A stretch of 64,000 nucleotides of DNA, taken from positions 248,001-312,000 of the forward strand of contig CAVXSD010000005.1 in the NCBI GenBank assembly GCA_963764305.1, written 5' to 3'. Within the stretch, counting starts at the first letter, position 1, and each line of letters opens with the position of its first letter. This stretch comes from Bog-473 sp963764305. GTDB taxonomy: Bacteria; Actinomycetota; Acidimicrobiia; Acidimicrobiales; RAAP-2. Both the position numbers and the translations under genes were made by a program. Of this stretch, positions 28,284 through 36,992 are shown in pieces. Below the pieces are notes generated by a model. The model did no database searches. It worked only from the letters and a program-made list of their open reading frames with translations, and was not told the origin of the DNA.

Positions 28284-29927
28284 TTACCGGTCGTCGTCGG
28301 CGCCCTCGGCAAGCCGGCGCCGCAGCTCCGCGACGCGCCGTGAGACCTCAGCCGCCGCGGTCGGGGCCGCCTCCTTCTCCAGCTCGGTGATGGTCCGCTC
28401 AATGGGGGCCAGCCAGGGGCTGGGCCCGCGCCCGGCCCTCGCGCCCGATCCCGCGTCGCCGCCCTCCTGCTCGAACCAGCTGCACCAGAGCTCCTCCTCG
28501 GAACGGGTCAGGGCCACGTAGAGGAGGCGCCGCTCCTCGTCGATGGCATCGGGCATCTGCGCCGACGCGATGGGCATGAGGCCTTCTCCGAGCCCGAGGA
28601 CGAGCACCGTCGGCCACTGCAGGCCCTTGGCGCGGTGGAACGTGGTGAGCACCACCCGGTCGCGATCGGCCGGGGACTCGGGGTGGTTCTTTTCGTCGTC
28701 GTCCGCGGCACCGCCGCGCCTGCCGGCATCACCGCGCAGGTCCGACGCCGGTCCGACGTCGGCCCCGGCGACGTGACTCGGTACCCGCGCCTTGTCCATG
28801 GCCTCCTGCACCTTGGCCAGCTGGGCGTTGGTCCGGGTCAGGACGGCGATGCTCGACCACGTCCTGCCCGGGGTGCGCGACATCTTCGCCCGGGTGGCCG
28901 CCCAGGCGGCTTCGTCGTCATCGGTCGTGTGGGAGACGATCTGCGGGACCGGCCCGTCAACCCGCGTCGTGCGCGGCGGCACGACCTCGCCCCACACCCC
29001 GAACGCGCCGCCATCCCGCAACACGGCGGTGGCCACCGCCACCACCTGGGGGGTGCAGCGGTGGTTCTCGTCCAGGCGGATGACCTTGGTGCCCCGCAAG
29101 ATGTCGGGCAGCCGGTCGAGCAGTGTCGGATCGGCGCCGTTGAACCCGTAGACGGACTGGTTGGGGTCGCCGACCACGAACAGGTCGGGTTCGTCGGCCA
29201 GCATGGCGGTGAGGAGGCGGAACTGGGCCGGGTTGACGTCCTGCATCTCGTCGACAAAGAGGTGCCGGGTGCGCCAGCGGATGGAGTCGGCGAACTCGCT
29301 GTCACCCGCCAGCGCGTCGGCGCAGGCCACGATCAGGTCGTCGAAGTCGAGCAGACGTCGGCGTCTCCGCTCCGCTTCGTAGCGGGTGTACACGTCCGCC
29401 ACCTGCTCGGCGCTCATGCCGCTGCGGCGCCGGTGCCGCCGGGCCTCGGCCTCGTACTGCTCGGGCGACACGAGGCGCGCCTTGGCCCACCCGATCTCAC
29501 CGTCGAGGGCGCGGGTCCGACGCGCATCGCCGGTCGTCACGTCGGCCAGAAGGCGGCGCCGGTCCGGCAGGAGTGTCGGAGATGGTCGACCCCGTAACTC
29601 TCGGTGCTCGCGCAGCAGGCCGAACGCCGTGCGGTGGAACGTGCCCGCCTTCACTCCGGATACTCCCAGTGAGTACAGCCGGGTGCGCAGCTCCTCGGCG
29701 GCCTTGCGGCTGAACGTGGTGACCAGGGTGCGGTCGGGCTCGATCGACCCGTCGCGTACCCGCCGGGCCACCCGGAGCGTCAGCACCCTCGTCTTGCCGG
29801 CCCCGGCCCCCGCCACCACGCAGAGAAGCGGCTCCTCCGATTCGACGGCCTCGCGCTGGGTCACCGTGAGGCGGTTGGCACCCGGGGTGGTGCCCCAGGT
29901 TTCGCTCTCCAAGCCCTCGAACGTCAT
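28284..29927 (-). CDS. UvrD/Rep-family ATP-dependent DNA helicase
   Basis: 547 aa, shorter than UvrD or PcrA (~700). Seen: Q-motif region LTVTQREAV, Walker A VVAGAGAGKTRVLTLR, TFSRKAAEELRTRL, DFDDLIVACA, Walker B LFVDEMQDVNPAQF, VVGDPNQSVYGFNGA, IRLDENHRC, VVLTTFHRAKGLQW and RRLLYVALTRSEEELW. So all helicase motifs are present, with reduced 1B/2B subdomains. Closest to the small actinobacterial UvrD2-like class. ATG 29927 has GGAG upstream; a longer frame exists but is unsupported. Confidence 0.9.
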   Translation of the reverse strand: MTFEGLESETWGTTPGANRLTVTQREAVESEEPLLCVVAGAGAGKTRVLTLRVARRVRDGSIEPDRTLVTTFSRKAAEELRTRLYSLGVSGVKAGTFHRTAFGLLREHRELRGRPSPTLLPDRRRLLADVTTGDARRTRALDGEIGWAKARLVSPEQYEAEARRHRRRSGMSAEQVADVYTRYEAERRRRRLLDFDDLIVACADALAGDSEFADSIRWRTRHLFVDEMQDVNPAQFRLLTAMLADEPDLFVVGDPNQSVYGFNGADPTLLDRLPDILRGTKVIRLDENHRCTPQVVAVATAVLRDGGAFGVWGEVVPPRTTRVDGPVPQIVSHTTDDDEAAWAATRAKMSRTPGRTWSSIAVLTRTNAQLAKVQEAMDKARVPSHVAGADVGPASDLRGDAGRRGGAADDDEKNHPESPADRDRVVLTTFHRAKGLQWPTVLVLGLGEGLMPIASAQMPDAIDEERRLLYVALTRSEEELWCSWFEQEGGDAGSGARAGRGPSPWLAPIERTITELEKEAAPTAAAEVSRRVAELRRRLAEGADDDR

Positions 29928-30042
29928 GACCACACTCCGCAAAGTACAGAGGGGGTGCGCGCAGCACCCGCCGGACCTGCGCCCATCGTGGCCGAAGCGG
30001 GTCCATCGTGCCCCATCGGGAGGAGCGGACCAGGTGGGGAAC

Positions 30043-31116
30043 CTAGAGCACCCGGTGCGTCCGGAGCCCACGCCGGCGGCCGTTGCGGGCCCGCGCCAGC
30101 GCCACCAACTCGTCGACGACCGCGCTGAAGGGCAGGCCCTCGGCCTCCCACAGCATGGGGAACATGGAGATCGGGGTGAAGCCGGGCATGGTGTTCACCT
30201 CGTTGATGACGATCGCACCGTTCCTACGGAGGAAGACGTCGATGCGAGCCAGGCCCTCCACGCGCAGCGCCCGGTACGCCGCCAGCGCCACCCGCTGCGC
30301 ACGCTCGAGCTCAGCGTCCTGCAGGTCGGTAGGTGCCACCGTCTCGGCGAGCCCCAGCACGTACTTGTCCTCGTAGTCGTAGAACTCACGGCTGGCGATG
30401 ATCTCTCCGGCCCGCGACACCCGCACGTCCTCGTTGCCGATGAGCGCGAGCTCGAGCTCGCGGCCCTCGACGAACTCCTCGAGGATCACGTGGTCGTCGA
30501 ACTCGAAGGCCGTCCGAACGGCGTCCCCGAGTGCCGCGGCGTCAGCCGCTTTGGCCACACCGATGGAGGACCCGAGGTTGGCGGGCTTCACGAAGAGGGG
30601 CAGGCCCAGCGATTCGAGCGCATCCCCCATCACCTCCGTGGACCAGGCCGACCGGGAGACCAGTCTCCACGCCGCCACCGGCAGCCCGTGGTCGTGCAGC
30701 ACCGACTTTGCGATGCCCTTGTCCATGCAGATGGCGGACGACAGCACGCCGGCGCCGACATAGGGCAGGTTCAGCGCCTCGAGATGGCCCTGGAGCACAC
30801 CGTCCTCGCCGAAGGGCCCGTGGAGGACGGGGAACACGACCGTGGCCGGCGGGAGGCCAACGTCGAGATGGGTCAGCGCCGTGTCGGGGTCGCGGTCCAA
30901 CAGTTCATCGGGTGAGGGCAGCGCCTCCGTTCCCGCCACATCGGTGAGGACCCGGTTGGCGTCCACCCACTGTTTGTCATGGGTCAGACCGATCACCTGC
31001 ACGACGAACCCACCCTGCAGCGCGGTGGCCACGATGCGACGCGCAGAGATGCAGGACACTTCGTGCTCAGCCGATGGACCCCCATAGACGACCGCCAGGA
31101 CCCCGGGATCAGGCAT
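30043..31116 (-). CDS. ddl: D-alanine--D-alanine ligase
   Basis: 357 aa ATP-grasp ligase making the D-Ala-D-Ala dipeptide for peptidoglycan. Seen: VVYGGPSAEHEVSCISA (N-terminal substrate motif), VFPVLHGPFGEDGVLQG, LPYVGAGVLSSAICMDKGI, FVKPANLGSSIGVAKA (ATP-binding), and INEVNTMPGFTPISMFP (metal and substrate residues). Length is typical. It is divergent from murF, which uses its product. Confidence 0.95.
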   Translation of the reverse strand: MPDPGVLAVVYGGPSAEHEVSCISARRIVATALQGGFVVQVIGLTHDKQWVDANRVLTDVAGTEALPSPDELLDRDPDTALTHLDVGLPPATVVFPVLHGPFGEDGVLQGHLEALNLPYVGAGVLSSAICMDKGIAKSVLHDHGLPVAAWRLVSRSAWSTEVMGDALESLGLPLFVKPANLGSSIGVAKAADAAALGDAVRTAFEFDDHVILEEFVEGRELELALIGNEDVRVSRAGEIIASREFYDYEDKYVLGLAETVAPTDLQDAELERAQRVALAAYRALRVEGLARIDVFLRRNGAIVINEVNTMPGFTPISMFPMLWEAEGLPFSAVVDELVALARARNGRRRGLRTHRVL

Positions 31117-31119
31117 CGA

Positions 31120-31148
31120 CCGAGGCTATACAAACCGAGGCTGTACAG
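31120..31148. promoter_or_regulatory. Tandem 13-base direct repeat between ddl and murF
   Basis: CCGAGGCTATACA and CCGAGGCTGTACA start 16 bases apart in the 51-base gap between two divergent cell-wall genes. The TATAC/TGTACA cores may be -10 elements or an operator for both genes. Confidence 0.45.
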
Positions 31149-31167
31149 TTAGCCTCGAGGGCGATGC

Positions 31168-32505
31168 GTGCGATTCTCCATCTCTGAACTCGCCGCCCGC
31201 CTCGGTGGGGAGCAGGTCGGGCCCGACGTCATGGTCGATGGAGCGACCATCGACACCCGGACGGCATCGCCGGGCCAGCTCTACGTTCCCATCGTCGCCG
31301 AACGCGACGGGCACGAGTTCATCCGCGCCGCCCTGGACAGGGGAGCCCCGGCCTATCTCACGGCACGGGAACCCGTCGGGGCGACAGCCATCGTCGTCGC
31401 GGACACGGCCGCCGCACTCATGCAGCTGGGTCTGGTCGCACGCGAGCACATGGACGGCAGCGTGATCGGCATCACGGGCTCGGTCGGAAAGACGACGACG
31501 AAGGATCTCCTTCGCCACTGCCTTGTCTCGACCTTCGGGGTGTCGGCGAGCGAGCGGTCCTTCAACAACGAACTGGGGCTCCCGCTCACCCTCCTCAATG
31601 CGCCGGACGATGCCCGGTGGGTGGTCCTGGAGATGGGCGCCCGCGGCGTGGGACACGTGGCGCGCCTCGCCCAGGTGGGACGTCCGGACGTCGGCATCGT
31701 GACGAGCGTCGCCATGGCCCACGTGGAGTACTTCGGTGATCTCGACGGTGTCGCCCGGGCCAAGAGCGAGCTGGTGACTGCGCTGCCTCCCTCCGGCGTC
31801 GCCGTCTTGAACTTCGACGATCCGCGGGTGGCGCGCATGGCCTCGGTGAGTCCGTGCCCGGTGTTGGGGTATGCAGCGGAGGGAAGCGCCGAGGTGCGGG
31901 CGGAGCGCGTCGTGCTCGACAACGACTTGCAACCGCGATTCCGGTTGTCGACGCCATGGGGTGCCGGCGACGTCAGGCTCGCGTTGCACGGGATCCAGCA
32001 GGTTCCGAACGCGCTCGCAGCCGCCGCCACAGCGTTGTGGTGCGGAGTTCCTCTCGAGGATGTGGTGTCCGCCTTGGGGACCGCCACCGGGTCGCCCCTT
32101 CGCATGGAGGTGCATCGCGTTCCCGACGGACCCGTCCTGGTCGTGGACTGCTACAACGCCAACCCGGCCTCGACCGAGGCGGCGCTGCGTTCGATGGGCG
32201 CGCTGCGGCCAGCGCGCCAGCTGGCACTTCTCGGGAGCATGGCAGAATTGGGGGCCGAGACCGAGGCCGAGCACCGGCGGATCGCCCGACTGGCCGAGGG
32301 CCTCGGGATTGAGGTGGTCGGGTACCGGACCGGGCTCTACGGCGCGGCGGAGGTGACCACTGCCGATGACGCCGTGGCCCTGCTGCGGGCGCTGGGCCCG
32401 GGCGACGCGGCCCTGGTGAAGGGGAGTCGGGTGGCGCGTCTCGAAGAGGTCGTTCGCCGGTACGGGGCGGCCACCGGCGTTCAGTCCCTGGCGACAGGCG
32501 CGTAG
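31168..32505 (+). CDS. murF: UDP-MurNAc-tripeptide--D-alanyl-D-alanine ligase
   Basis: 445 aa Mur ligase that adds D-Ala-D-Ala to the peptidoglycan precursor. Seen: N-terminal MurF domain (TIDTRTASPGQLYVPI), P-loop GITGSVGKTTTKDLL, SFNNELGLPLTLL, EMGARGVGHVARL, VVDCYNANPASTEAAL and the C-terminal KGSRVARLEEVV. Start GTG 31168. It is outside a dcw cluster here, paired instead with divergent ddl. The 3' end overlaps the convergent LysM-BTAD gene by 25 bases. Confidence 0.94.
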   Translation: MRFSISELAARLGGEQVGPDVMVDGATIDTRTASPGQLYVPIVAERDGHEFIRAALDRGAPAYLTAREPVGATAIVVADTAAALMQLGLVAREHMDGSVIGITGSVGKTTTKDLLRHCLVSTFGVSASERSFNNELGLPLTLLNAPDDARWVVLEMGARGVGHVARLAQVGRPDVGIVTSVAMAHVEYFGDLDGVARAKSELVTALPPSGVAVLNFDDPRVARMASVSPCPVLGYAAEGSAEVRAERVVLDNDLQPRFRLSTPWGAGDVRLALHGIQQVPNALAAAATALWCGVPLEDVVSALGTATGSPLRMEVHRVPDGPVLVVDCYNANPASTEAALRSMGALRPARQLALLGSMAELGAETEAEHRRIARLAEGLGIEVVGYRTGLYGAAEVTTADDAVALLRALGPGDAALVKGSRVARLEEVVRRYGAATGVQSLATGA

Positions 32506-34949
32506 CGCGCCGCCGCGCCGTCCGGCCCGGCGGCACCGACGAGGATCCGGCGGGAAAGCTCACCGTAGAGGGACTCGGTGCGCGCCGACGGCGAGCTTCC
32601 CGGGTCGAGGGTGTCGACCCGGCGCTGGCATTCGCGCCATTCGAGGCGGAGCCGGTCCGCGTCGCCCTCTGCTGCCGCCAGCTGCATGGCGGATCGCGAC
32701 AGCGCCTCGCTGTAGGGCTCGACGATGCGCGCCCGCTCGACACCCCAGCGCCCGAGATCGAAGAGCCCGGCATCGGCCGCCAGCGAGGCCAAGCGACAGG
32801 CCGCGTCGACCAGCACCGCGGCAATGCGCCCAGCATGGCCTTCGGCCTCCCACCACGCATAGCCCGACAGCGCGTTGGCCAGCGGCTCCCCCTCCACCAG
32901 GGAGAGGGCGGCACGGAAGTAGGCGATGGCCATGGCCGGGTCGGACTGGGCCTTCGCTTCGGCGGCGAGTGCGACGGCACGCTGCACGTCGACCGTGACC
33001 CGGGGTGACAGTTGGTAGAGACCGTGACGGTTGCCCGCCGGGAAGAGGGGATCGCCGTGCTCGTCGGGCCCCATGGCCCTCCGGGCCGCATACGCGGTGT
33101 TGAACAGCGTCTTCGATGCCGCGTCGGCGTCGGACGATCCGAGCACGCGCGTGCGCAGCCGGTCGCTCGTGATGACATCGGGCTGGTGCAGCGCCAGGTA
33201 GGCGACGAGCTCGACGGCCCGACGGGCGCGGTTGGGCGCGAGCTCTTCCCGGAGCCCGTCGAGGCGGGGCGTCAGTACGAGCAGGCGCACGTCGACGGCG
33301 CCGGGAGCCAGCGCCGACACCCCGCCTGCCGGCTCTGCGGTCTGCTCTTCGTCCTCGTCGCGCCACGGCTCGAGGGCCTCGTCGAGATCCGGCGCCACCA
33401 GCTCCTCGATGTGCCGGGAAGTCGCATCCGCCTGGAGATGGGGTCGCACGACGCGGCCCATCGGGTGGAGGGTGGCGCCGCGGCGATCGACGAGGACGGT
33501 CAGATCACTGGCGGCGACCGGGTCCAGGGAGATCACAGCGGAGCGAGCCGCCGCCTCGGGATGAAGGGCGCGCGGGTCTCCACAGAAGAGCACGCGTCGG
33601 GCCACATTTGGGTCGGCTGCCATCTCGGACTTGAGCGCAGGGTCGCGGGGATCCTCGGTGATCAGGATCGCGTCCGCCCAGGCCCAGGAGCCGACGGCCA
33701 CCAGCGCCGCCCGCCGGAGCTCATGTGCCGCCTCGCCGAGGATGGGCAGGACATCGCCCCGCTCGAGCGGGACGAGCCATGTGCCCTCGGCGTCGTCTCC
33801 GACGGGGAGGACGACGGGCACGTAGGGGAAGAGGGGATCGTCGTGGCCGTCAAGAGCGCTGTGGTCGACGTGCCACGCGGTGCCGTCCGGCAGGCGTGTA
33901 AAGGGATCCGGGGGCGTATCCGGGTAGGCGTCGGCGAACCAGAACGTCACGCCGGACGGCGAGACACAGATGGCGCGGACGCTGGGCCCGGCGCGCCCCT
34001 CGAGGGACAGGCCCAACCGGCAATTGGCGGACTCGAAGGAATGGAGTGCCGGGACGCCCGCGAAGCGGTGCAGGAGGGCCGCCGCGTCCAGCGCCCCCTC
34101 GGACGGCTCCGGTCCCGGGATGGCCGAACCCGTGAACCGGTCGCCGATCCGGCGCCGGTGCCCGGCGCGCCGGGCGATGGCGGCGCAGGCCAGCGAGCCA
34201 AGGCCGAGGGCGATCAGTTCGGGCAGGTGTCCTGCCGGCTCGGGACGTGATGGATGGTCGGTCCGGTCCCCCCGTGCCGCAGTCTCGCCGGCGCGCCGCG
34301 CCTCTGCCGGCAGGCGCAGGCGCCAGCCCGCCCGCAGTTGATCCGGATCAACGAAGCGCGTGCCACTCCCCATGTCGCGACCGAGATTGAGCGCGGCGAG
34401 CGCCGTCCAGTCCGCGCCGTCACCCAGGCGATCGTCCGCGATCTCCCAGAGGCCGTCCCCGGGCCGGACCACGTAGGTCGCAGCGGCTGCCTCCGCCGGG
34501 GACTTCGGCGCGCCCACCGGGAGCGTGCCGGTGATCGCAGTGTGCGGTGCAATACCGGCCGGGGTGCTGGCCCCGGCGCCAGCAGAGAGCGAGAGGGGAG
34601 CGCCGACGGTCGTCAGCGTGAGCACGCCGAACGCAATGCGTGCCGCCAGGCGATCCATGACCGGCGCACCCCGGAGGACGCCTACCTCGCCGCTGCGCAC
34701 GTGCGCGGTCACCGCTCGGATCAGCTGCGTGCAACAGGCGGCCCAGGCCACCCAGGCCGCCAGGACCAGGAGGCACAGCAGGTCTCGTGGCAGTGGCCGC
34801 CATGCGTGTCCGAGGCCGCCGGCCAGTGGATTGCCCACGACGAGGAAGAGGACGGCCGGAACGGCGGTGAAGGCCAGCAGGGCGGCAATCGCTGCGCCGG
34901 CGACGTCGAGGAGCCGTCGGGTGCCCCGGATCCCGTTGTCCCTAGCCAC
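32481..34949 (-). CDS. Membrane-anchored LysM and BTAD (SARP-like) regulator
   Basis: 822 aa. Two N-terminal membrane segments (about residues 13-45 and 55-75), a possible third (~103-125), a LysM domain (~160-215: TYVVRPGDGLWEIADDRLGD), another short hydrophobic stretch (~243-260), a long middle region, then a winged-helix-like segment (RRAVELVAYLALHQPDVITS, ~595-640) and a BTAD helical-repeat domain to the end. LysM binds peptidoglycan and BTAD occurs in SARP activators, so it could couple the wall to gene control. GTG 34949 overlaps the preceding gene's stop by eight bases. Such fusions are known in actinobacteria but their role is unsettled. Confidence 0.8.
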   Translation of the reverse strand: MARDNGIRGTRRLLDVAGAAIAALLAFTAVPAVLFLVVGNPLAGGLGHAWRPLPRDLLCLLVLAAWVAWAACCTQLIRAVTAHVRSGEVGVLRGAPVMDRLAARIAFGVLTLTTVGAPLSLSAGAGASTPAGIAPHTAITGTLPVGAPKSPAEAAAATYVVRPGDGLWEIADDRLGDGADWTALAALNLGRDMGSGTRFVDPDQLRAGWRLRLPAEARRAGETAARGDRTDHPSRPEPAGHLPELIALGLGSLACAAIARRAGHRRRIGDRFTGSAIPGPEPSEGALDAAALLHRFAGVPALHSFESANCRLGLSLEGRAGPSVRAICVSPSGVTFWFADAYPDTPPDPFTRLPDGTAWHVDHSALDGHDDPLFPYVPVVLPVGDDAEGTWLVPLERGDVLPILGEAAHELRRAALVAVGSWAWADAILITEDPRDPALKSEMAADPNVARRVLFCGDPRALHPEAAARSAVISLDPVAASDLTVLVDRRGATLHPMGRVVRPHLQADATSRHIEELVAPDLDEALEPWRDEDEEQTAEPAGGVSALAPGAVDVRLLVLTPRLDGLREELAPNRARRAVELVAYLALHQPDVITSDRLRTRVLGSSDADAASKTLFNTAYAARRAMGPDEHGDPLFPAGNRHGLYQLSPRVTVDVQRAVALAAEAKAQSDPAMAIAYFRAALSLVEGEPLANALSGYAWWEAEGHAGRIAAVLVDAACRLASLAADAGLFDLGRWGVERARIVEPYSEALSRSAMQLAAAEGDADRLRLEWRECQRRVDTLDPGSSPSARTESLYGELSRRILVGAAGPDGAAARYAPVARD

Positions 34950-35691
34950 CGGACGGTCCGATGGAGATCGTGTAGGTCAACGATGTCGTCTCCGAGGCAG
35001 GCTCCGAAACGGTGGCCAGACAGCTTCCGGTGGCGTCAGGAAGCGATGCTGCCATGGCCGAGGTCCCGCCCACGTTCTGGCTCCCGTTCGCGCAACTGAC
35101 CTCCATGGTGAGGTACGTGTCGCCCGACCACACGACCGAGATCTCCATGGCGCCCGTCCCGGTGAACCCATACTTGTTCGACGTCTCCAAAGGGGGGTCG
35201 AGATAGCCCTGCGTGCGGTCGGCCGGCACTGCGCTCGGTTCCGTAGTCGTCGTCGCGGCAGGCGGTGCCTGGGTCGTCGTGGTGACGCTCGTCGCCGCCG
35301 GCTGTGGGGTGCTCAGGACAGGCGGTATTCCTGACGAAAGGAGAGCAGTGCCCCCACCGGCCGACCTCGACGAAGAAGGTGCCGGTGCGATCGTTGGCGT
35401 GATGGTTGTCGTGGTCGTGGCGGTGGTCGACCTCGATTCGCCTTTGGCTCTTCCCGCACGCCGGTCCGCGCCCGGCCCGAGTCCGACACGGGCGGCCGCC
35501 TGCGCGGACCCGCCGCTGCGCCGGGTCGCCCGCGGTGTGCCGCCAGCTGTCGCCACGAGCAGTGCGATGAGACCCAGCGACACGGCGAGAATCACCCACC
35601 AGTTGGGGCGGCCCCGAGCCACTCGAACGCGCAGACCCTCCGTGGCGTCGGGCCTCCCACCAAACACGGGCACACGATACGCATGCGTCAT
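34942..35691 (-). CDS. Thr-rich membrane-anchored extracytoplasmic protein
   Basis: 249 aa. One membrane segment (WWVILAVSLGLIALLVATAG, about residues 31-50) is followed by a Thr/Ser/Pro-rich linker and a small C-terminal beta-rich domain (FTGTGAMEISVVWSGDTYLT, then VSCANGS with another Cys near the end). Type II orientation with the linker outside is likely. It overlaps the LysM-BTAD gene by eight bases and lies 18 bases after the sigma-like gene, so the three form one operon. Confidence 0.65.
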   Translation of the reverse strand: MTHAYRVPVFGGRPDATEGLRVRVARGRPNWWVILAVSLGLIALLVATAGGTPRATRRSGGSAQAAARVGLGPGADRRAGRAKGESRSTTATTTTTITPTIAPAPSSSRSAGGGTALLSSGIPPVLSTPQPAATSVTTTTQAPPAATTTTEPSAVPADRTQGYLDPPLETSNKYGFTGTGAMEISVVWSGDTYLTMEVSCANGSQNVGGTSAMAASLPDATGSCLATVSEPASETTSLTYTISIGPSGG

Positions 35692-35709
35692 GCCTCCCGC
35701 ACTCGGCGC

Positions 35710-36483
35710 TCAGGCGCACAAACGCCGCAGACCACGGTCACGTCGGGCGTAGAGGGCGCGACGGTCGCGCCCGGTCAGGGCGGCCAGCTCGGCCATGGAA
35801 TAGCCGAGGACGTGGAGGGCGTACAGGACCTGTACCTCGTCGGCGCGCATCCCTTCGCGGCGCAGCTCGATCAGCAGGCGGGCCAGCTCCTCGAGGTCCG
35901 TCTCCGGTCGGGAGGAGCCTGCGTCAGACAGATCGGGTCCGAGCGGGACAGAGCGACCTTCGAGGTCCTTGGACCGGAAGAGCTGGCGCCGGAGACGGCA
36001 GCGGATCGCAGAAAGCAGGTCGAGCACTGCGTAGGGGCGGTCCTGCCCGGACCATTCCTGCAGGACCAACCAGGTCGTCGAGAGAAGCTCGCCGAAGAAG
36101 TCCTCGCCGTCCAGCCACTCTCCACCGCGTCCCCAGCGCAGCTTCCCGGCCACCGTCATCAGCCCCGGGAGAAGAGCCTGTACCAACAGCCGCGAGATGA
36201 AGGGGTCGGCACCGGCCTCCCTGAGCAGGACCCTGACCAGGTGGGCGGCCTCCTCGCGCTGGGCCCGGCCCGAGGCGCGCCGCATGTGCTCGACGAGGTC
36301 GCAGGGCGTGGCGCACGGCGGCGGGTCGCTGCCAGTTCCGAGGACGAGGAGGTGCAGGGCAGGATCGCGGCCGGCCACGTCGCGGAGCGACCGGACGGCG
36401 GAGCGGGATCGGCCGATCGACCGCCATTCGGTTGCCATCTGGTCGATGAGGGCGACGCGTTGCTTCGAGGTGGGGGTGGGCAT
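35710..36483 (-). CDS. Sigma-factor-like DNA-binding protein
   Basis: 257 aa from ATG 36483. The last ~65 residues look like sigma region 4 (VQVLYALHVLGYSMAELAAL, then TGRDRRALYARRDRGLRRL). The middle (~100-190) is helical with LLVQALLPGLMTVAGKLRW and LLSAIRCRLRRQLFRSKDL, which could be a degenerate region 2. It is not a canonical sigma-70 protein and may bind DNA without polymerase. First gene of the operon with the Thr-rich and LysM-BTAD proteins. Confidence 0.6.
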   Translation of the reverse strand: MPTPTSKQRVALIDQMATEWRSIGRSRSAVRSLRDVAGRDPALHLLVLGTGSDPPPCATPCDLVEHMRRASGRAQREEAAHLVRVLLREAGADPFISRLLVQALLPGLMTVAGKLRWGRGGEWLDGEDFFGELLSTTWLVLQEWSGQDRPYAVLDLLSAIRCRLRRQLFRSKDLEGRSVPLGPDLSDAGSSRPETDLEELARLLIELRREGMRADEVQVLYALHVLGYSMAELAALTGRDRRALYARRDRGLRRLCA

Positions 36484-36592
36484 GCCGGCAGCGTGCCTCC
36501 CGACCCTCCCCCGATCGCTCCCACCCGGCCCTTCGGGGGAGAATCGGGCGGGGACAGCTGCAATGGTCCTGGTGGGCGATAGTGTGCCGCCG

Positions 36593-36988
36593 ATGGACAT
36601 CGACGAGTTCTACGAAGCAGATCCGCGCCGCCGGTCTTCCGCCGAGCTCGAACTGGGCTCGGAGTGGCGGGGCAAGGACGGTGTGCAGCACGAGTTGAAC
36701 TACGTGGAGGACACCGGCGAGCTCTACGTGCTGCGCGAGCCGGCGCCCCACGTTCGGGAGGACCCCTTCGGTGGGCTGCACATCTCGGACCCGGAGGGGT
36801 ACGAGAACAAGATCACCGTCCACGTCATTGCCAAGATCGACTCGGTCGAGAACGTGCACACGATCCTGCAGGGCTGGCCCGAGGCCATGCGGGAGGAAGG
36901 AGACGGGGGCACGGAGTGGCTCGGCCAACGCCTTCTGTCGGCGGGCGTTGCCGTCGGGCCGACAGGAGACCCCATCTCGGACGAGTAG
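36593..36988 (+). CDS. Conserved protein of unknown function
   Basis: 131 aa acidic soluble protein, ATG 36593 (divergent from the sigma-like gene by 109 bases). Seen: MDIDEFYEADPRRRSSAELE, YVEDTGELYVLREPAPHV, and ENKITVHVIAKIDSVENVHT with a C-terminal acidic end. I do not recognise a function. It is convergent with the phosphotransferase gene (4-base gap). Confidence 0.65.
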   Translation: MDIDEFYEADPRRRSSAELELGSEWRGKDGVQHELNYVEDTGELYVLREPAPHVREDPFGGLHISDPEGYENKITVHVIAKIDSVENVHTILQGWPEAMREEGDGGTEWLGQRLLSAGVAVGPTGDPISDE

Positions 36989-36992
36989 GGGC

